Made by a program: the position numbers and the translations under genes
The notes under the pieces: model-generated
What the model saw: only the letters and a program-made list of their open reading frames with translations
What the model was told of the DNA's origin: nothing
The model's database searches: none
Assembly (NCBI RefSeq): GCF_030646115.1
Contig: NZ_JAUSMX010000018.1
Location: 186,001 to 250,000 of the forward strand
Length of the DNA: 64,000 bases
Direction of reading: 5' to 3'
Source: Fluviicoccus sp.
Lineage (GTDB): Bacteria > Pseudomonadota > Gammaproteobacteria > Pseudomonadales > Moraxellaceae
Part shown: positions 8,348 to 16,985 of the stretch, in pieces
How positions within the stretch are numbered: the first letter of the stretch is position 1
Layout: each line of letters begins with the position of its first letter

Positions 8348-9622
8348 ATGAGCTACATCATCGACCGCCGCCTGAACGGCCGGCACAAGAGCATGGTCAA
8401 CCGCCAGCGCTTTCTGGACCGTTACAAGGCGCAGATCCGGGAATCGGTGTCGGACGCCGCCGGCAAGCGCAGCATTACCGACATGGATCGCGGCGAGTCG
8501 GTGACGCTGCCCACGCGCGACATTTCCGAGCCGGTGTTCCACCACGGGCCGGGCGGCTCGCGGGACATGGTGCATCCCGGCAACAAGGAGTTCATTACCG
8601 GCGACAAGGTGCCGCGTCCGCAGGGCGGCGCGGGCGGCCAGGGTGGCGGCAAGGCCGGGAACTCCGGCGATGGCGAGGACGACTTCACCTTTACCCTGTC
8701 GCAGGAGGAGTTCCTCAATTTCCTGTTTGAAGACCTGGCGCTGCCGAATCTGGTGAAGCGGCGGCTGGCCGGGGTGGAAACCTGGGAATGGCAAAGCGCC
8801 GGGATTGTGTCGGAGGGCAATCCGGCGAAGATCAACATTGTGCGCAGCCTGCGGGCGGCCACCTCGCGGCGCATTGCGCTGGGCGCGGGCAAGCGGCGGC
8901 TGATTGCCGAACATGAGGCCGAACTGGCGGCGCTGCTGGAACGTGAAGCCTCCCCCGAGCGCAACGAGCGGATTCGCGAGCTCAAGGCGGAGATTGTGAA
9001 ACTGAAGATCCGGCTGGAGAAGCTGCCTTTCATCGATACCTTCGACCTGCGTTACAACCACCACATCAAGGTGCCGAAACCGACGGCGCAGGCAGTGATG
9101 TTCTGCATCATGGACGTGTCCGGTTCCATGAGCCAGGCCACCAAGGACATGGCGAAACGTTTCTTCCTGCTGCTGTACCTGTTCCTGAAACGCAACTACC
9201 GCAAGATTGAACTGGTGTTCATCCGCCACCACACCAGCGCCAAGGCCGTGGATGAGCAGGAGTTTTTCTACTCGCGGGAAACCGGCGGCACCATAGTCTC
9301 CAGCGCGCTGAAACTGATGGACGAGATCATTGCCGAACGCTATTCGCCGGAACAATGGAACATCTATGCGGCCCAGGCCTCCGACGGCGACAACTGGAGC
9401 GATGACTCACCACTGTGCCAGGATATCCTGACCCAGCACATCATGCCGGCGCTGCAATACTTCGCCTATATCGAGATTACGCCGCGCCAGCATCAGGCGT
9501 TGTGGGAGTCGTACACCGAGGTGGAGGCCGCCTTCCCCGACACCTTCGCCATGCAACAGATTATTGAGCCGACCGACATCTATCCGGTATTCCGCGAACT
9601 GTTTGCGAGGCAACCCGCATGA
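8348..9622 (+). CDS. yeaH: YeaH/YhbH family protein (DUF444, vWA-like)
   Basis: The 424-residue protein starts at ATG 8348, directly after ACGGAGG; the frame is open further left but without a ribosome-binding site. It begins with [21 protein letters not shown], typical of the family, has a Gly-rich linker (about residues 96-110), a charged helical part, and a vWA-like domain whose metal-binding motif DVSGSMS follows AVMFCI (about 256-262). The molecular role is unknown; it is nearly always encoded with PrkA and often SpoVR, and is thought to act in the same stress response. Its stop codon overlaps the spoVR start (ATGA). Confidence 0.94.
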   Translation: MSYIIDRRLNGRHKSMVNRQRFLDRYKAQIRESVSDAAGKRSITDMDRGESVTLPTRDISEPVFHHGPGGSRDMVHPGNKEFITGDKVPRPQGGAGGQGGGKAGNSGDGEDDFTFTLSQEEFLNFLFEDLALPNLVKRRLAGVETWEWQSAGIVSEGNPAKINIVRSLRAATSRRIALGAGKRRLIAEHEAELAALLEREASPERNERIRELKAEIVKLKIRLEKLPFIDTFDLRYNHHIKVPKPTAQAVMFCIMDVSGSMSQATKDMAKRFFLLLYLFLKRNYRKIELVFIRHHTSAKAVDEQEFFYSRETGGTIVSSALKLMDEIIAERYSPEQWNIYAAQASDGDNWSDDSPLCQDILTQHIMPALQYFAYIEITPRQHQALWESYTEVEAAFPDTFAMQQIIEPTDIYPVFRELFARQPA

Positions 9623-11127
9623 CAAAACCGATTTCCAGCGGTTCCGAATGGTCCTTCGGGCTGATTGGCGAGTACGACGCGGCGATCAAGGCCATCGCGC
9701 ACGACGAATTCGGGCTGGACACCTACCCCAACCAGATCGAGGTGATCACTGCCGAGCAGATGATGGATGCCTATTCCTCGGTGGGCATGCCGATCGGCTA
9801 TCACCACTGGTCTTTCGGCAAGCATTTCGTCAATACCGAGAATGCCTACCAGCGCGGGCAGATGGGGCTGGCCTACGAGATCGTCATCAACTCCGACCCC
9901 TGCATTGCCTACCTGATGGAAGAAAACACCATGACCATGCAGGCGCTGGTAATTGCGCACGCCTGCTATGGCCACAATTCCTTCTTCAAGGGCAACTACC
10001 TGTTCCGCACCTGGACCGATGCGGGCAGCATCATTGATTACCTGGTGTTTGCGCGGAACTACATCCGCAAGTGTGAGGAGCGGCATGGCGTGCAGGAAGT
10101 GGAATTGCTGCTGGACTCCTGCCATGCGCTGATGAACTACGGCGTGGACCGCTACAAACGGCCCTACCCGATCTCCGCCGAGGCCGAACGCTTGCGGCAG
10201 GAAGAACGCGAGGAAGCGCTGCAGGCGCAGGTCAACGACCTGTGGCGCACCATTCCGCAGAAACACAAGCAGCACGCCCATGAACAAGGACGGTTTCCGC
10301 CCGAGCCGCAGGAAAACCTGCTCTATTTTTTCGAGAAGAACGCGCCGCTGCTGGAACCGTGGCAACGCGAGATTGTGCGCATCGTGCGCAAGGTGGCGCA
10401 GTACTTCTACCCCCAGCGACAAACACAGGTGATGAACGAAGGCTGGGCCACCTTCTGGCACTACACGCTGCTGAACCGCCTGTACGACAAGGGACTGGTG
10501 ACCGACGGCTTCATGCTGGAATTCCTGCAATCGCATACCGCCGTGGTGTTCCAGCCGCCCTTTGATGCGCCCTACTACCGGGGCATCAACCCGTATGCGC
10601 TGGGTTTCGCCATGTTCCAGGACATCAAGCGCATCTGCGAACACCCCACCGAGGAAGACCGGCAATGGTTTCCCGATTTTGCGGGCGGCGACTGGCTGAA
10701 GACAGTCAAGTTTGCGATGCAGAATTTCAAGGACGAAAGCTTTGTACTGCAGTTCCTGAGCCCGAAGGTGATGCGCGATTTCCACCTGTTCAATGTGGTG
10801 GATAACGAACACAAGGACTCGCTGGAGATCGGCGCCATCCATGATGATCCCGGTTTCCGCAAGATTCGTCAGGCGCTGTCCAACCAGTACAACCTGAGCA
10901 TGAACGAACCGAACATCCAGGTCTGGGACGTCAACCTGCGCGGCGACCGATCGCTGACACTGCGTCATCAACGTCACCAGAACCGGCCGCTGGCCGGCAG
11001 CTCCGCCGAGGTGGTGAAGCATCTGCACCGGCTGTGGAAGTTTGATGTGCATCTGGAAAGCTGGAACGACCAGCAACGGGTGGAGACGCTTTCCTGTGCG
11101 GCCGACGGGGTTCACACCCGGAACTGA
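9619..11127 (+). CDS. SpoVR family protein (YcgB-like)
   Basis: The 502-residue product matches the SpoVR/YcgB family in length and in segments such as [23 protein letters not shown], the histidine-rich [20 protein letters not shown], and [18 protein letters not shown]. The family was named from a Bacillus spore-cortex mutant, but in proteobacteria it is part of the YeaG/YeaH stress module; no enzymatic activity is established. The conserved His and Glu residues make a metal site plausible (inference). Translation is coupled to yeaH by an ATGA overlap. Confidence 0.94.
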   Translation: MTKPISSGSEWSFGLIGEYDAAIKAIAHDEFGLDTYPNQIEVITAEQMMDAYSSVGMPIGYHHWSFGKHFVNTENAYQRGQMGLAYEIVINSDPCIAYLMEENTMTMQALVIAHACYGHNSFFKGNYLFRTWTDAGSIIDYLVFARNYIRKCEERHGVQEVELLLDSCHALMNYGVDRYKRPYPISAEAERLRQEEREEALQAQVNDLWRTIPQKHKQHAHEQGRFPPEPQENLLYFFEKNAPLLEPWQREIVRIVRKVAQYFYPQRQTQVMNEGWATFWHYTLLNRLYDKGLVTDGFMLEFLQSHTAVVFQPPFDAPYYRGINPYALGFAMFQDIKRICEHPTEEDRQWFPDFAGGDWLKTVKFAMQNFKDESFVLQFLSPKVMRDFHLFNVVDNEHKDSLEIGAIHDDPGFRKIRQALSNQYNLSMNEPNIQVWDVNLRGDRSLTLRHQRHQNRPLAGSSAEVVKHLHRLWKFDVHLESWNDQQRVETLSCAADGVHTRN

Positions 11128-11276
11128 AGTCCGATGCGGATTTGTTACGTATCCCTATGTTTTTCAGGGCTCGGCCCTTGCGCTCCGGCGGATAGCAGCC
11201 ATAATTTTTCATGACATTTATCCAGGAACAGGCAGAACTCCCGTTCCGGCTGCTCCACCCACGGAAGGATCAGATC

Positions 11277-11684
11277 ATGAAAACCAGCGCCACACTGCAC
11301 TGCTACGGATTCAGCGACCACCACCGCACCATCATCAAGTCCCTGTTGCAAACTTTTGGACAAATGCCAGGTTCGGTCTGGACCTATGTGGACCATGACG
11401 CCGCCGACGTGGTGCTGGTGGACTGCGATAATCCGCAAGCGGTGTGGGATGCCACCGAAGGCCGGCTGGAAGGCTTGTTCCTGGTAGCGTGCTCCAACCG
11501 AAATGTGCGTTGCCCCGGCGCACGCCACTTTCTGCCCAAACCGCTGCGTCCGCGCGACCTGGTGACGCTGCTGAACTCGCTGGACAATGCCCAGGAGGCC
11601 GCCATCCCGGTGTTGAGCCGCCCGCTCATCGTGAGTTCTAAGCCGCCGGAAGACGACCTTTCCCCTTTTCAGGTCCTGACCTGA
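11277..11684 (+). CDS. Degenerate receiver-like (pseudo-REC) protein, first of a tandem pair
   Basis: The 135-residue product starts at ATG 11277 after GGAAGGAT. Its secondary-structure order fits a CheY-like receiver: VVLVDCDNP would be strand 3 with an Asp in the phospho-acceptor position, and FLPKPLRPRDLVTLLNSL is a good match for the strand-5 Lys-Pro and the last helix. The acidic pair after strand 1 is replaced by GFSDHH and the strand-4 Thr/Ser is an Ala, so normal phosphorylation is doubtful. A paralogue follows at 11919, sharing the openings MKTSATLHCYGF / MKTAATLHCHGF. It has no output domain. Function unknown. Confidence 0.68.
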   Translation: MKTSATLHCYGFSDHHRTIIKSLLQTFGQMPGSVWTYVDHDAADVVLVDCDNPQAVWDATEGRLEGLFLVACSNRNVRCPGARHFLPKPLRPRDLVTLLNSLDNAQEAAIPVLSRPLIVSSKPPEDDLSPFQVLT

Positions 11685-11713
11685 AAACCACCCCGCCACG
11701 CTCTCCGCGATAT

Positions 11714-11779
11714 TTTGTGACCGGGTTCAAATCCTTGCCCGGCAATGCTTTCAGACCGAAATGACTCTCCGGTCACAAA
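11714..11779. repeat. 11-bp perfect inverted repeat between the two receiver-like genes
   Basis: TTTGTGACCGG at 11714-11724 is repeated in inverted orientation as CCGGTCACAAA at 11769-11779. The centre-to-centre distance is 55 bp, about five helical turns, so this could be a pair of operator half-sites or a looping site for the gene at 11919. No T-tract follows either arm, so it does not look like a terminator. Confidence 0.45.
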
Positions 11780-11918
11780 TCCGGAAAATAGTTGCGGATA
11801 GCGTGAAGCCGGTCTCGAAACACGGCTTGTCCGTGCCGGTGGCGGGGCCATACTGGAGTCACTTCCACAGCCTGGCCGGATTTCCGGGGGCTGTATCTGA
11901 GGCATCCGGAGAACGAAA

Positions 11919-12308
11919 ATGAAAACCGCCGCCACCCTGCATTGCCATGGATTCAACGAACACGACCGCACCGTCATCAAGTCCGTATTGCTGTCGTTCG
12001 GCAACCTGCCGCATTCCGTCTGGTCCTATGCCGAAGCGGAACTGGCCGATCTGGTGCTGGTGGATTGCGACAACCTGCTGGCCGTGCGTGATGTGGCCCG
12101 GGGCCGCATCCACGGCAAGCATGTCGTCGCCTGTTCCGCTCGGGGTGCCTCTTGCGACGGGGCGCAGCAGCAACTGGATAAACCCGTGCGGCCCCGTCAC
12201 GTCATTGACCTGCTGCTGGCGCTGGATGCCGGGGCGGATTTCCCGTCGCACCCGGCCGCCAATGATGCCGCCGCAGAGCCGATGATGATGTTTCCCGCCA
12301 TGTTCTGA
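11919..12308 (+). CDS. Degenerate receiver-like (pseudo-REC) protein, second of a tandem pair
   Basis: The 129-residue product is a paralogue of the gene at 11277: the first 25 residues align almost without gaps, both have LVLVDCDN/VVLVDCDN as strand 3, and both have a Lys-Pro near the end (LDKPVRPRHVIDLLLAL). As in the first copy, the acidic pocket after strand 1 is missing (GFNEHDR), while the acceptor-like Asp and the strand-5 Lys remain. The C-terminal 25 residues are low-complexity and Met-rich. The start follows GGAGAACG. Its position between the first copy and a pseudokinase gene suggests a signalling or scaffold role, but that is inference. Confidence 0.65.
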   Translation: MKTAATLHCHGFNEHDRTVIKSVLLSFGNLPHSVWSYAEAELADLVLVDCDNLLAVRDVARGRIHGKHVVACSARGASCDGAQQQLDKPVRPRHVIDLLLALDAGADFPSHPAANDAAAEPMMMFPAMF

Positions 12309-12338
12309 GCTGTCCCGCAACGCCTCCCTCCTTCCTTA

Positions 12339-12357
12339 GCGCCCCGAATCGGGGCGC
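12339..12357 (+). terminator. GC-rich hairpin after the second receiver-like gene (weak terminator candidate)
   Basis: GCGCCCC-GAATC-GGGGCGC forms a 7-bp all-GC stem 30 bases after the stop at 12308. No run of T follows, so intrinsic termination is uncertain; it may only stabilise the 3' end. Confidence 0.35.
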
Positions 12358-12579
12358 GCCACAGCGGCGACATTTGCAATCCCGGACCATTAACAGACAG
12401 GACGGGATTCCCTGCACGGTTTATTTTGTTAAACTTGACGCCGACAGACCTGTTCTTCCTGCGAAATAAAGTATAAGAAGTCCGACAATCAGGGCAAACA
12501 TCTTCCCGGTTGCGGTTAAAATATCGCCGTTGTCTGTCCCAATTATTAGTACAACAAACGCTTTCAAGGATGCATCCCG

Positions 12580-15500
12580 ATGAAGACAGTCGCTGACCTG
12601 TTCGCCAATAATCACGTGATCCTGGGCAAAACCGCACCGGTTGACCGGCACTTTGTCCATGTGGAAAAATGGCCCGGCGACAGTCCCGACGGCTCCTGCA
12701 CCTGGGTGAAGAGCGTTGAGCCCGGCCAGCTCCAGAACGAATACTGGGTGGCCCGCGAAAAGAACCTGTTGTTGTTACTGAAGAAACTGCCGCAAGTCGT
12801 GCACCTGCGTAAGGATGGCGACAACAGTGAGAACACACACCACACGGTCAATACCCGGGATGCCGGGATTCCGCTGGAAAGCTGGCTGAAAATGAAGCCG
12901 CAGCATCTGGCCAGCCGCCAAACCCTGGAACACCCCTTCGCCCATATCGGCGCGTTTCTGCGGCTGGCGCGCGGACTGATTACCGCCCTGAAGTCCATTC
13001 ACCGCGAAGGCGTCATCCACGCCAATCTCGATCCGTCCAATATCTGCCTGCCTTACCAACCGTTCCCGTTCCGGTTTGACGACGGCATTCGTCCCGATCA
13101 TGCGAATATCAGCCTGATTGACTTCATGTTCGCCATCAGCACCACCTTGCGGCTGTACCGGCCGCTGGCCATCAAACCGCTGGCTCCGCCTTCCAGTCAC
13201 TCCAGCCTGTTCCGGCAGGCGCTGGAAAACGACATGGCCTCCCAGCGCGCCGACGCCGTGCAGTCGCTGGACTACAGCGTTGACCTGTATGCGCTGGGCC
13301 ACCTGCTGGAAGAAATTTTCCAGCGCGGGCTGATCTACCCCGGCAACATGCAGTCGCAGATGGAAATGACCATCTACAACCTGATTCAGGAATTGCTGGG
13401 TTTCGACGAAGGCATCCCAGACTGGGTCAGTGAAAAATACGGCTCCACACTGCCGCATGACATCTATCTCAAGCGTATCGACAACATGTTGTCGCTGGAC
13501 CCGCACGCCGATAACCACGAACACGACATGTTACTGCTGGACCCGACCCAAGGGCTGGAAGATGAAGATGAAACGGCGGAAGAACCGTATCCTCATGCCG
13601 AACCCCACCAGCCGTCCCCGGAAAACAAGGACCCTACTGGAGAATCCCTGCTGATGACCGCCAGCGAACCGCTCAGCGCCTCCCCTGCCGCCCGTAAACC
13701 CACCGCCGGACTCTCCTCTTATTTCGAGATCAACACCTGGTTGGTGGTCGCTGGCCTGATGCTGGCCCAGGCCGTGGGTTTCATTTATCACAAGGGCGAC
13801 AGCCTCAACCTCGACGTTTTCTCCACCCTGCTTTTGATGGCGGCTGTCACCGGCGGCCTGTTGCTGGCCATGCGACTGCTGGCGCCGGAGGGCAGCCTGA
13901 TCCGTCATATTGAAGGCGAAGTGGCGCTTCCGGGGGAGCCCGGATTTGCAGGCTTTGATGCCGCCCCCCCGCGTCAACTGCGTGACGATGAGTATATCCA
14001 TGTCAGTCCGCTGGTGGTGGTGGCGGCGCTGGCGGCGGTGCAGGGCTCCGCTTTTCTGTACGCCCATGGCGACAGCATGGGGCTGGATGTGTTGCCGTCC
14101 ATCCTGCTGACACTGGCGGCCGGTTTCGGTTTTGCCGCGATCAAGGTCTGGTATGACCGCTTTGTCACGCCCAAACCGATAACCGTGATTGATGACGACG
14201 GGGACGAAACACCGGCAGCGATGGACAATGACGGCGCCAAGGCGGTCATTGCCGCAGTGGCTCAGGTGGAGAAAGTCCAGGCATATGAACCGCCGGAGGA
14301 TGCCATTCCCGTGTTGCCGGTGCTGGCCGCTGTCGCACCGGTCGCCGTGATGACTGAAACCCTGATCACCCTGCCGGAAGAAGTGCCTGAAACGGCTGCG
14401 GAACACCCGGCCGAAGTGACGCCGACGCCTGCGGAAACCGAAGAAGTCCCCGCCGAACCGGCTGCCCTGCCGGTGGTCGAAGAAATACGCCCCGTTGTCA
14501 CGGAAGTTCTGCCGATTGAAGAAGACGCGCCGGTGCTGGCGGAACCAGTCCCGACCGCTGCGGTGATTTCCCTGGATAAGCCACGGGAAACGGCAGTCGC
14601 GGCAGCAAGCGCCCCTTTGGCGCAGCCTGAAGTTGCCGCCCTGCCGCTGGCGGCGCGCACCGCCCATGCAGACCCGGCCGAAGACGCCGCCCTGTTGCCG
14701 GACGCCGATGGAACGGTTGCCGCGCCAAAGCATCTGGAACTGGACAACCGCGTCGTCATTGTCGTGGTGCTGCTGCTGTTGCTGCTCTTTTTCTACCTGA
14801 GCAGGCCGGACAAAAGCCCTGCTGTGAACGTGGTAAGCGCGCCGCCGCAACCCGCCCCGGAAGTGGTTGAAGCGCCGATGGTGGAAGACCTGGGCCTGCC
14901 GGAGGCGGTGCCCGCCGTTGAACCGGAAGCTCCGACCAGCATGCCGACCGACACCACCATTCTGGATTCACTGAAGGCACAGGCCAAGCCGCGCACGGCC
15001 GCCGTAAAACCGGCCAAGCCGCAAACCGCCGCCAAGCCGGGCAAGGCCGCCGAAGCTGAAGAGACCGAAACAACCACGGAAACCGTCGCTGAAACCGCCC
15101 CCGAAGCACCGGCAGCCGAAGCCGCCAAACCCGCCGATGCCGTGAAACCGGCAGAGGCCGTGGCTGCTGCTCCGGCCGCACCCGCCAAACCGCTGGGCAA
15201 CCCGTTGGCGCAGGCCCAGAACATCATGGGCTGGCACTACTTCAAGGGCATTACCGTGCCGAAAGACATGCCGGAAGCCTTGAACTGGTTCCGCAAGTCG
15301 GCGGAGATGGGCGATGCCAGCGGCCAGTTCAACCTGGGCATGATGTACGCCAACGGATACGGCACCGCCAAAAACCATACTGAAGCCGCCCGCTGGTTCA
15401 AGCTGGCTGCCGACCAGGGCAAAGCCAACGCCATGCTGAACCTGGGCCAGATGTACCTGGCCGGACGCGGCGTGGAGCAGAATACGGCGGAAGGCATTCG

Positions 15501-15594
15501 CTTGCTGAAACTGTCGGCAGAAAAAGGCGACAAGAACGCTCAGGCCAACCTGGACGCCATTGCCCGCAGCGGCAAGGGGATGGCCGCGCCCTGA
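12580..15594 (+). CDS. Membrane pseudokinase with duplicated TM unit and C-terminal Sel1 repeats
   Basis: The 1004-residue product has a kinase-like N-terminal domain (to about residue 310) in which key residues are lost: the catalytic loop reads HANLDPSN in place of HRDxKxxN, and DFM replaces DFG, so it is probably inactive. Two hydrophobic units follow; each is a helix, the loop FIYHKGDSLNLDV or FLYAHGDSMGLDV, and a second helix (about 385-430 and 475-525), a clear internal duplication. A long Ala/Pro/Glu-rich stretch contains a fifth helix (VVIVVVLLLLLLFFYL, about 725). Three Sel1-type repeats end the protein (about 885-995, e.g. GQFNLGMMYANGYG). It likely scaffolds proteins at the inner membrane. 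An intrinsic terminator follows. Confidence 0.75.
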   Translation: MKTVADLFANNHVILGKTAPVDRHFVHVEKWPGDSPDGSCTWVKSVEPGQLQNEYWVAREKNLLLLLKKLPQVVHLRKDGDNSENTHHTVNTRDAGIPLESWLKMKPQHLASRQTLEHPFAHIGAFLRLARGLITALKSIHREGVIHANLDPSNICLPYQPFPFRFDDGIRPDHANISLIDFMFAISTTLRLYRPLAIKPLAPPSSHSSLFRQALENDMASQRADAVQSLDYSVDLYALGHLLEEIFQRGLIYPGNMQSQMEMTIYNLIQELLGFDEGIPDWVSEKYGSTLPHDIYLKRIDNMLSLDPHADNHEHDMLLLDPTQGLEDEDETAEEPYPHAEPHQPSPENKDPTGESLLMTASEPLSASPAARKPTAGLSSYFEINTWLVVAGLMLAQAVGFIYHKGDSLNLDVFSTLLLMAAVTGGLLLAMRLLAPEGSLIRHIEGEVALPGEPGFAGFDAAPPRQLRDDEYIHVSPLVVVAALAAVQGSAFLYAHGDSMGLDVLPSILLTLAAGFGFAAIKVWYDRFVTPKPITVIDDDGDETPAAMDNDGAKAVIAAVAQVEKVQAYEPPEDAIPVLPVLAAVAPVAVMTETLITLPEEVPETAAEHPAEVTPTPAETEEVPAEPAALPVVEEIRPVVTEVLPIEEDAPVLAEPVPTAAVISLDKPRETAVAAASAPLAQPEVAALPLAARTAHADPAEDAALLPDADGTVAAPKHLELDNRVVIVVVLLLLLLFFYLSRPDKSPAVNVVSAPPQPAPEVVEAPMVEDLGLPEAVPAVEPEAPTSMPTDTTILDSLKAQAKPRTAAVKPAKPQTAAKPGKAAEAEETETTTETVAETAPEAPAAEAAKPADAVKPAEAVAAAPAAPAKPLGNPLAQAQNIMGWHYFKGITVPKDMPEALNWFRKSAEMGDASGQFNLGMMYANGYGTAKNHTEAARWFKLAADQGKANAMLNLGQMYLAGRGVEQNTAEGIRLLKLSAEKGDKNAQANLDAIARSGKGMAAP

Positions 15595-15610
15595 GCCCCC
15601 CTGACCCGGC

Positions 15611-15639
15611 AAAAACTCCCGCCCCGCGCGGGAGTTTTT
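15611..15639. terminator. Intrinsic terminator, bidirectional
   Basis: ACTCCCGC (15615-15622) pairs with GCGGGAGT (15628-15635) around a 5-base loop, flanked by AAAA and TTTT that extend the stem and give a U-tract in both directions. It sits 16 bases after the pseudokinase gene and insulates it from gltS. Confidence 0.9.
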
Positions 15640-15707
15640 GTTTGCGGGCGCAGCGCAAGTGATTGCCCGCATGCCACACTCCCACGCACCCCATCCGGAA
15701 AACCGAC

Positions 15708-16910
15708 ATGCTGCAACTTGATTTCATCACCACCCTGGCGGTGGCCACGCTGGTGCTGTGGCTGGGCGAAGCGCTGCAACGCCGCGTCCCCCTCTTCCAT
15801 CGCTACAACCTGCCCGCACCGGTGCTGGGCGGTCTGGTGGTGGCGCTGCTGATGCTGGCCGGGCGGCAGACCGGCCTAACAACCCCGGCCTTCGACATGT
15901 CCGCCAAGACGCCGCTGATGATTGCCTTCTTCACCACCATCGGCCTGGGAGCCAGCCTGGGCCTGCTGCAACGCGGTGGTCGGCTGGTGCTGGTGTTTTT
16001 CCTGATTGCGGTGCTGGGAGCCGTTTTGCAAAACCTGACGGGTGCCGGAGTCGCGGTGTTGCTGGGCGAAAAACCCTTGTTTGGCGTACTGGCCGGCTCC
16101 GTGACCCTCACCGGCGGCCCCGCCACCGGGCTGGCCTTTGCCCCGCAGTTTGAAGTGGCCGGCGTGCAAGGTGCGGAAGCCATTGCCGTGGCGGCGGCCA
16201 TGCTCGGCATTCTCTGCGGCGGACTGGTCGGTGCACCGGTGGGCACCTGGCTGATCCAGCGCTTTCACGCCCGCACGCCCGGTCTGGCGGAGGCCGCCGC
16301 CGGGGTGCTGAAAATCACCATGCAGCAGGCCATCGACTATCGCGCCCTAACCGCCGAAGACCTGCTGAAAGCCTTGGGCGTGATCCTGCTGGCGATGTGG
16401 CTGGGCGGCGGCATCAGCGCCTGGATACAGGCGCAGGGCCTGACCTTGCCCGCCTACATCGGGGCCATGATCGCCGCCGCCATCATCCGCAACATTGACG
16501 ACCGCCAACGCTGGCTGAGGCTGTCGGAACCGGCGGTGGAAGCCTTGGGCGGCATGGCGCTGAGCTACTTCCTGGTGCTGTCGCTGATGTCACTGGAACT
16601 GTGGAAGCTGGCCGCCGCCGCCCTGCCCTTGCTGGTGATTTTGCTGGCGCAGGCGCTGCTGGTGGCGGTGATGTGCATTGCCTTGGTCTATCCGCTAACC
16701 GGGCGCAATTATGAAAGCGCGGTAATGGGCAGCGGCTTCTGCGGTTTCATGATGGGCACCACCGCCAACGCCATGGCCAACATGGACGCCCTGACCCGCC
16801 GCTATGGTCCGGCCCCGCAAGCTTTTCTGGCCGTGCCGCTGGTGGGGGCGTTCTTTATCGACTTCGCCAACACGCTGCTGGTGCAAGGGTGCCTGGTGTG
16901 GCTGAAATAG
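15708..16910 (+). CDS. gltS: Sodium/glutamate symporter GltS
   Basis: The 400-residue inner-membrane protein matches the GltS family in length (about 401) and in its inverted-repeat topology of hydrophobic helices. Recognisable segments are YNLPAPVLGGL near the N-terminus, the first re-entrant loop GSVTLTGGPATG with its Gly-rich turn, and the second-half counterpart GSGFCGFMMGTTANAMANM. It takes up glutamate with Na+. ATG 15708 is chosen because it starts the conserved hydrophobic N-terminus and follows GGAAAA; the frame extends 15 codons further left without support. It is isolated by the terminator upstream and is not linked to an obvious glutamate pathway. Confidence 0.93.
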   Translation: MLQLDFITTLAVATLVLWLGEALQRRVPLFHRYNLPAPVLGGLVVALLMLAGRQTGLTTPAFDMSAKTPLMIAFFTTIGLGASLGLLQRGGRLVLVFFLIAVLGAVLQNLTGAGVAVLLGEKPLFGVLAGSVTLTGGPATGLAFAPQFEVAGVQGAEAIAVAAAMLGILCGGLVGAPVGTWLIQRFHARTPGLAEAAAGVLKITMQQAIDYRALTAEDLLKALGVILLAMWLGGGISAWIQAQGLTLPAYIGAMIAAAIIRNIDDRQRWLRLSEPAVEALGGMALSYFLVLSLMSLELWKLAAAALPLLVILLAQALLVAVMCIALVYPLTGRNYESAVMGSGFCGFMMGTTANAMANMDALTRRYGPAPQAFLAVPLVGAFFIDFANTLLVQGCLVWLK

Positions 16911-16985
16911 GCGCTTCATCTCCATATTTCTTGCGAGATTGACCGTCATACTGCCCCCGGAATCCCGTGAAACACGACCGAGGAC

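Noticed and set aside
9580-11115. 511-codon minus-strand frame opposite spoVR
   Set aside because: Antisense shadow of the SpoVR gene; no start signal and no recognisable domain.
11717-11746. tRNA T-loop-like string GGGTTCAAATCC
   Set aside because: The flanking bases do not form the T-stem, and no acceptor or anticodon arm is found around it.
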